Notes under the pieces: generated by a model
What the model was told of the DNA's origin: nothing
The model's input: the letters and a program-made list of their open reading frames with translations, nothing else
Databases searched by the model: none
Assembly (NCBI GenBank): GCA_013368325.1
Contig: JAACJK010000164.1
Span: 620,001 to 684,000 of the forward strand
Origin: Ephemerocybe angulata
Lineage: Eukaryota; Basidiomycota; Agaricomycetes; Agaricales; Psathyrellaceae
DNA length: 64,000 nt
Reading direction: 5' to 3'
Made by a program: the position numbers and the translations under genes
Shown: positions 58,532-64,000 of the stretch, piece after piece
How positions within the stretch are numbered: the first letter of the stretch is position 1
Layout: each line of letters begins with the position of its first letter

Positions 58532-60425
58532 ATGGCGAGAAGCAACACGAGCACGAGTAGTGACGGGGAGAATGCACATGAGCCGACGCCCCCTGGCTTG
58601 AACGCCGGCGCTAGCGATCGTGATGACTCTCCAGCCGAGCAGGCTCGACGGCTCTCTCTGCCTCCGCCCACCTCCTCCGCCTCTTCCTCCTCTTCCTCCT
58701 TGAGATCCGGCTCGCACACACCGACGTCTGCTGCGAACGCAGCGAGCAAGAACCCAAACCCAAAGGCACGCCTCAGCCCAGAGCGAGATCTCCGGCAGAG
58801 CAGACGCAACAGCAGCTCGGGATTGCTGATACCCATCCAGGAAGAGGACGACGCTTACATGGACTTTCACCAGTCGAACCCGCGCTGGCAGTTCTCCGAG
58901 TCGCTGCTGGTAGATACGGACGAGGAGGACGATGAGGAGGCCGAAGAATGGCTCCTCGAACAGGAGCTGGCGAAGGAGGGCCTGTACCGAGGTGCGATTC
59001 TCGATATCCATACAGCATCCTCCCGCTCAACTTAGCAACAGGCTCGTACAAGCGTCTCGTCGCCCTGTACACCCTAGTCCCACTCACAACGCTCCTAACA
59101 TTCATCCTACTCGCCCTCCTCCCCCTCCTCGCCTACCCCCTCGACCCCACCTCCCCGCACTCGCCCTACCCATACTCGCCCAGCCTCCCCTACCCCCTCC
59201 CGGAGCTCCTCACCGCCGCCGCCCTCTGGTCCCTCGCCCTCCTCCTCCGCGAATGCCTCTTCTCCCTCTCCGCCTCGCTCGCCGCACAACTCCCCTCCCC
59301 CGCCGCCCCCGCGCTCTCGCTCCTCGCCACGACAGCGCACACCCTCACCGCCGCCGCGCTGCAGCTCGCGGCCGTCATCCTCCTCCTCATCGCCCCCAGC
59401 CCCGGGTTCAAGCACCCGACATGGCATGATCATGCGTTCCGCAGGGTGTGGACCGTTGCGCTCGGGTGGGCGGGCGCGGAGGCGCTCGTCGGCGTGAAGC
59501 AGGGGTATGAGAATATTGCGCTGTACCGCGACGTCCTTGTGAACGTCAAGCGCATATCGGCGTCGCCAGAGGATACCCCTCGTCCCCTCGACCGGGCGCC
59601 TTTCCACCAGGCGTCGGCGGCTGTCCTCGACGGCTCCCCGGCGCTTACGCGCGAGGGGTCCACACAGGAGTTGTTCTTCCCTCCAGGGGAGGATGGGGTT
59701 AACGTGCACCGGATGGACTATGCGAGGGCCGTGCCGCCGCCGTTGGGCGAGAGGCAGCCGCTTCTGGCAGTGGGAGGTACGGGGAAGGCGCCGCAGCAGC
59801 CGATGAGCAGCGTGTTCCAGTTCTCGAGGAAGGCGATCGAGCAGGAGGTGCAGAACGATCTGGACCAGCTTGCGGCGCTCAAGGCCCGCGAGGAGCTCGA
59901 GGAGATCTACGGGATTCCTGTGATCGTACGTTTGTTTATCCGGGTTCGCTCTTTAGGCTGTGGATGATAACTTATGAGTTTGTGTGTGTGATATAGAAAA
60001 TACCGGTGTTTATATCGTGTCTGCACCGGATAAATGCAGTCCTCAACTCGCTCGGGACGTTCCTCCTCCTCAGCGCAGCATACCTCCGCTCGCCCCTCGC
60101 CCCGCCCGCGCCGTCGCATCCTCAATCCCCAGCTCCCTTCGTCTCTTCCTCGTCTTCCTCCTTAATATCATCACTGTCCTCACTCGCATCTACCATCACC
60201 ACGCAGAGAGCCCCCCTCATCCACCACCTCTTTAAAAAGCACACCCACACGACGCTCTTGGGGGCAACGGCAGCCGCGGTCGTAGCGGCGCACCTGCTTC
60301 TCGCACTGCTGCATACGGCGTGGGTCCTCCCGAGGATCGGCGTGCCGACCTATGTTTACATCGGGCTGCTGGTTAGTCTGTCGCTGTTCTTTGCGGGGCT
60401 GGCGTTCTGGGAGGCGTTGGTTTGA
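58532..60425 (+). CDS. Multi-pass membrane protein of unknown function
   Basis: Predicted 590 residues from three exons (58532-58991, 59042-59925, 59997-60425), all with GT-AG junctions in phase. The first 150 residues are polar and serine-rich and end in an acidic stretch (LLVDTDEEDDEEAEEWLLEQEL). Hydrophobic helices then appear: LVPLTTLLTFILLALLPLLA, ELLTAAALWSLALLLREC, LQLAAVILLLIA and, in the last exon, INAVLNSLGTFLLLSAAYL, LLGATAAAVVAAHLLLALL and YVYIGLLVSLSLFFAGLAF, i.e. about six passes. A soluble loop of roughly 200 residues separates the two membrane halves and ends in a coiled-coil-like stretch (EVQNDLDQLAALKAREELEE). I cannot name the family. The arrangement suggests an organelle or ER protein conserved in fungi. 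Confidence 0.75.
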
Positions 60426-60711
60426 TTGATTATTTTGGGTATTGAAGGACTTTATCGACTTGTTTTGGTTGTAATGAATTAATGACGCACTAATCTATGT
60501 AGTGGAATGAGTTCGAGATTGTTTTTTTCTCTTTCTCTTGGGTCTTGGGTCTGTATTCTTATGCCGCAATACACGAAGCTCAAAAGTGTAGCCTCTCAGG
60601 GTTAATGCTCAGATAGTGAACTCTTTACGAAGCACTACACTAAGATCCAAGGGTAGATACTCGAAAAAAATGCGACACAACCTCGGGATATCCACACGAC
60701 AGAGGCACAGC
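60426..60711. other. Convergent intergenic region
   Basis: Short AT-richer spacer between two converging genes; nothing else seen. Confidence 0.5.
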
Positions 60712-62455
60712 TCAATCGACCTTCCGCCTCCCCAACGTAACCCGCTCCCTCACGGGCCTCCCCCTCACCTGCACCCCCGCCATCCCCACACTCGCAGCCC
60801 CAGCATCCACCCCCATCTCCCCCATCTCCACACTCTCCGCAAGCGACGCGTCGCTCAGCGCCCTCCCCCTGCCCCTCCCACCTGCACCACCACCACTGCT
60901 AAAGGAACTAACGGAACTCTGCCCCGCCTGTTGTGTTGTTGGGGGCCGCACGCCCCCGACGCTCAGGATGCGCACGATCGTGTCGTTCAGCCATATCACG
61001 AGCGCGAAGACGGGGACGCGGATGGGGATGAAGGGTGAGGGGTGCCGGATTGTGTCTTCACCCGCAGGCGGTGGGTATGTGGAGGGGTTTTGGGAGGGGG
61101 GTTGGGGGTTGTATGGGTCTATAGGGTGTGGGTGGGCGTGCATTGCTAGAATAATATACTATGAAGGGGCGTCAGATGTATGGTCGTTCGTTCGGTGATG
61201 GGACTGTACGTACTGCGGGGTATATAAGCGCGAAGAGCGCTGCACTTGAGAGGCCTGAGCCGAGCATGCAGACTGCTGTAGATGGGAGACCTGTGGGCAG
61301 TATGGTCTCGTTAACAGTGGTTTCACAGGAGTAGGATGCACGGCCTTACCGAATGCGAGGTAGTATGCCCAGCGTTCTTCTAGATGGCGGACCCGCCGCG
61401 AGAGGGACATTCCTCTTGCTACCCACACGAACCTGTACCCAGATCCATCAACCGCAACTCCGAGTCCAAAAGATACAACCCACTCACTCGAAGCAATAAT
61501 ATCTAGCACAAAGTCCATCAACCAACCACCCATCCAGCAAAAAGCGCGACTCACGAATCGATCCAGCAGAAAAACACAAACGCCGCCACGGGGCCAGCAT
61601 ACGGTATCACACCCAGGCCAAACGACACGAGGAGGGACGTGAACACCATGACCACGCGGTACGCGGAGGTCGCGATGGCTTTTAGCATGCCTGTGTACCC
61701 CGCGGGCGGGGGCGCCGCCGCGCGCCCGCCGTGCTGCAGCGCAAAGCTCCGCTTCGCGATGAGGCTTACCCAGGTGCTCTGCGCGTGTGTGCCGGGGGAC
61801 GCCAAGGGTGGATGGATGTAGCAGGTAAGGGGAGAAGGGTAACGTAAACAAATCCATGAAGTGAAGCCACGCGCATTGGACGAGGAAGGAGGATCGAGGT
61901 GACGTTAGTAAGGCAGATTATCGATGCGCGATGCGATACAAGATTGAGATTGCACGCACATTTAGGTAGAAGGAGGTGCCGACGACGGGGAGCAGCCACA
62001 TAACGTGGTAGAACCAGCCGATGTTGCGGTGCAGCCAGCGCTCCTGGTCGTGGAAAAGGGGGTCGAGCAGCATCTCGAACGTGTATATTGACGCTAGGGA
62101 GAGGGTGTTGAGGCCTACGGACTTGTACATGTTCCCCCGTATCTCCGGGTCGCTTTAGTGCGTTGTGCATGTATCATTCCAGATCAAGCAGGAGGTGAGA
62201 GTCGGAGAATGCACAGGGAAAGGAACCTCTGTCAGTCGCGTTATAGAGAAATAAAGGTTTACGAACTCACCTCCGTATCGTCCTATAGACCACATTCCAG
62301 CGAAAGGCATCATACAAGCCAAGCCACGCCCACTTCGCCTGCAGCAACAGCGACTCGCCAACAGAAAGGAAAGTCGGGTACGACTGCCTTGGGGTCGTCC
62401 GCTGTGACGGGCTGTACTGGAAGGATTCAGGCTTGCTGGGCCGATATGAGCTCAT
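60712..62455 (-). CDS. EI24 (etoposide-induced 2.4) family membrane protein
   Basis: ER multi-pass protein family linked in animals to autophagy and p53 response. Seven exons: 62455-62271, 62152-61960, 61778-61555, 61502-61488, 61432-61350, 61290-61210 and 61145-60712, giving 404 residues. The family signatures are in order: QAKWAWLGLYDAFRWNVV, NIGWFYHVMWLLPVVGTSFYLN, STWVSLIAKRSFALQHG, VVMVFTSLLVSFGLGVIPYA, SYYCFEFVWVARGMSL and EERWAYYLAFGLPSTAVCML. YYCFE is encoded by a 15-nt microexon (61488-61502). The donor at 61209 is one of two overlapping GT sites; I chose the one that keeps the phase into PMHAHPHPIDPYNP. The C-terminal tail is Gly/Arg/Ser-rich. I started at the ATG 62455 (MSSYRPSKPESF), as no earlier in-frame ATG exists. 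Confidence 0.88.
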
Positions 62456-62937
62456 ATCTACTCGCTGCAGCCGACCGGGCCTCGTGCCGTTGGTCGTGGT
62501 ATGGGGAATAGGGACACATTCCTCTGACGTAGGTCGCCAAAACCGAACCCTAACCTTACTCAATCACTCGGCGTTGATCGCTCGAGCGCTTGCTGGACCC
62601 ACCTGCTCCCGCTCGTACTCCGAGGAAACTCCTAGATCGGGCTTCCTGGGCTTGATAACTGCTGACAACCGCTGGAACATAAACCTCTGATGACGAAAAG
62701 CACTCGTTCATATTCATAGCTCAGAGATTCATAACGGAATGCATAGTCGGGGTCCATAAGTACTAACGGGAATATAAGAACCAGAAGGAAGAAGATAGCG
62801 TAGGCGATGCAGTACAAAGTACAGGTGTAATAAATTAACAATACAAGAAATAAACATCGAAAATGCCAGGAAAGTCAGATGCAAAGAAGTACAAGTGCCC
62901 ACTAGAGAGCGAGCCCAACCAAGGAAGGAAGAGTCGA
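62456..62937. other. Intergenic: EI24 promoter and histone H1 3' flank
   Basis: No gene seen; the right half is the AT-rich 3' flank of histone H1. Confidence 0.5.
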
Positions 62938-64000
62938 TTATGATGATTTCTTAGTGGCCTGAGGGAGAAAGCAGTTCATTAGTCGATGTCAAAGACATGG
63001 GAAGAGAAACAAACATACCGTTCGCTTCGTTGTTGACTTGGCGGCGGGCTTAGCAGCAGCAGCCTTCTTCGCAGGGGCCTTCTTCGCGGCGGTCTTTGCT
63101 TTCGTTGCGGGTGTGGTGCCAGTCACAGCCTTCTTCGCAGGTGCGCGCTTGGCGGCAGCGGTGGGCTTCTTGGCCGGAGCAGCCTTGGCCTTGCCAGCGG
63201 TGGTCTTCTTCGCGGCAGCGGGCTTCTTAGCAGCAGGCGCCTTCTTTGCGGCGGCGGCGGGGGCCTTCTTCTCAGCGGCGGGCTTGGCCTTGGTGGTTGT
63301 GGCCTTTGCAGCAGCCTTGGGCTTCGCGGCGGGGGCAGCCTTGGCCTTGGAGGCAGGCTTGGTAGCGGTCTTGGAGACGGGCTTGTTCTGTGAGACATGT
63401 TTAGAACGGGAATGCGGTGCAGTTAATCAGGCAACGTACCTCCTTGGTGGCCTCGCCGGCGACAGGCTTGGTCTTGGGAGCGAGCTTGACACGTCCCGAA
63501 GGTCCTAGCAGACGATGAGGACGACGTTGAGAAATTTTCATGGTAGGACGTACCCTTGGGGAGGACGAAGGTACCCTTCTCGGCACCGTTGGCAATCGCG
63601 CGAGAGAGCTGTGTCGTCTGGGCGGCGCCGAACTGGATCTTGTACTTCTCCTCAACATACCTGGGAAAGGGCCCGTTAGAACGAGGGATACAAGGTTGGA
63701 TCGAAGATGACAACACACTTTTTGATCTGTGGTCTTGAGACACCAACACGGGCCTCTTCCTTGTGATCGGCGATGCATTCCTGTGTGCAAAGATGTTCGA
63801 TGAGCGCCTCGTTTGACGAAGAATACCACCGCATACGAGGACCAGTTGCAAGTCCCCATCATGGATACCATCGATCCCAGGTAGGGCGACGAGCAGCGGT
63901 GATGAAGAGAATATTTACCTTGATCATATCGGCCCAGGGAGGGTGGGCGGCGGCGGCAGCCTTGGGTGCAGCAGCCTTCTTGGCGGGTTTCGCGGCGGCA
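62938..64000 (-). CDS. Histone H1 (linker histone), 5' end beyond the window
   Basis: Linker histone binding nucleosomal DNA entry/exit sites. Exons on the reverse strand: 64000(partial)-63919, 63780-63719, 63660-63554, 63504-63440, 63387-63019 and 62958-62938. The H15 winged-helix domain reads HPPWADMIKECIADHKEEAR, VSRPQIKKYVEEKYKI and QLSRAIANGAEKGTFVLPKG. The C-terminal tail of about 150 residues is almost purely Lys/Ala/Pro/Thr and ends TKKSS. The last coding exon is just 21 nt. Having six or more exons is normal for fungal H1 but unlike animal H1. The N-terminus (Ala/Lys-rich) and start codon lie past position 64000. Confidence 0.92.

Overview
This window reads as nuclear DNA of a filamentous basidiomycete, most likely a mushroom-forming Agaricomycete. 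Genes lie close together on both strands. Almost all are cut by short introns of about 47-80 nt with GTRNGT donors, CTNAY-like branch sites and YAG acceptors. Several genes are typical of the group: a YRCY-motif multi-pass membrane protein, a free-standing I9-type proteinase inhibitor and an EI24-family protein. Exon coordinates were worked out by hand from splice signals, reading phase and family motifs. They are predictions.

Left part (1-12 kb): a phosphoserine aminotransferase gene (reverse) is followed by a weak hypothetical gene and then about 7 kb (3.5-10.6 kb) with no gene I can support. This stretch ends at a multi-pass membrane protein gene.

Centre-left (12.3-22.2 kb): five complete tandem copies of a zinc-less medium-chain reductase gene of the quinone-oxidoreductase type lie on the + strand. 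All five have the same six-exon structure. The 3' end of a sixth copy survives as a remnant. This is the most distinctive locus in the window.

Centre (22.4-41 kb): a run of conserved housekeeping genes contains ALG13 (N-glycan synthesis), TRM9-type tRNA wobble methyltransferase, NAC alpha, TSC1/hamartin (TORC1 control), HSP90 with heat-shock elements, exportin-1/CRM1 and TMA20/MCT-1 (translation re-initiation). Between HSP90 and CRM1 lies a gene-poor stretch. It holds a tandem array of intron-like and exon-like modules that feeds a short ORF, and a small I9-type inhibitor gene.

Right part (42-64 kb): SRR1-family protein, an acidic/serine-rich unknown protein, APC3/Cdc27, CCT1, Cdc25 phosphatase, an IAH1-type GDSL esterase, tRNA-splicing endonuclease subunit Sen34, a possible very small gene, an unknown multi-pass membrane protein, an EI24 homologue with a 15-nt microexon, and histone H1 cut by the window edge. 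Cell-cycle control is represented by Cdc25 and APC3, and protein folding by HSP90, CCT1 and NAC.

Two essential genes (phosphoserine aminotransferase and CDC25) each carry one apparent single-base frameshift inside a G-run. That pattern suggests homopolymer sequence errors rather than real gene loss.
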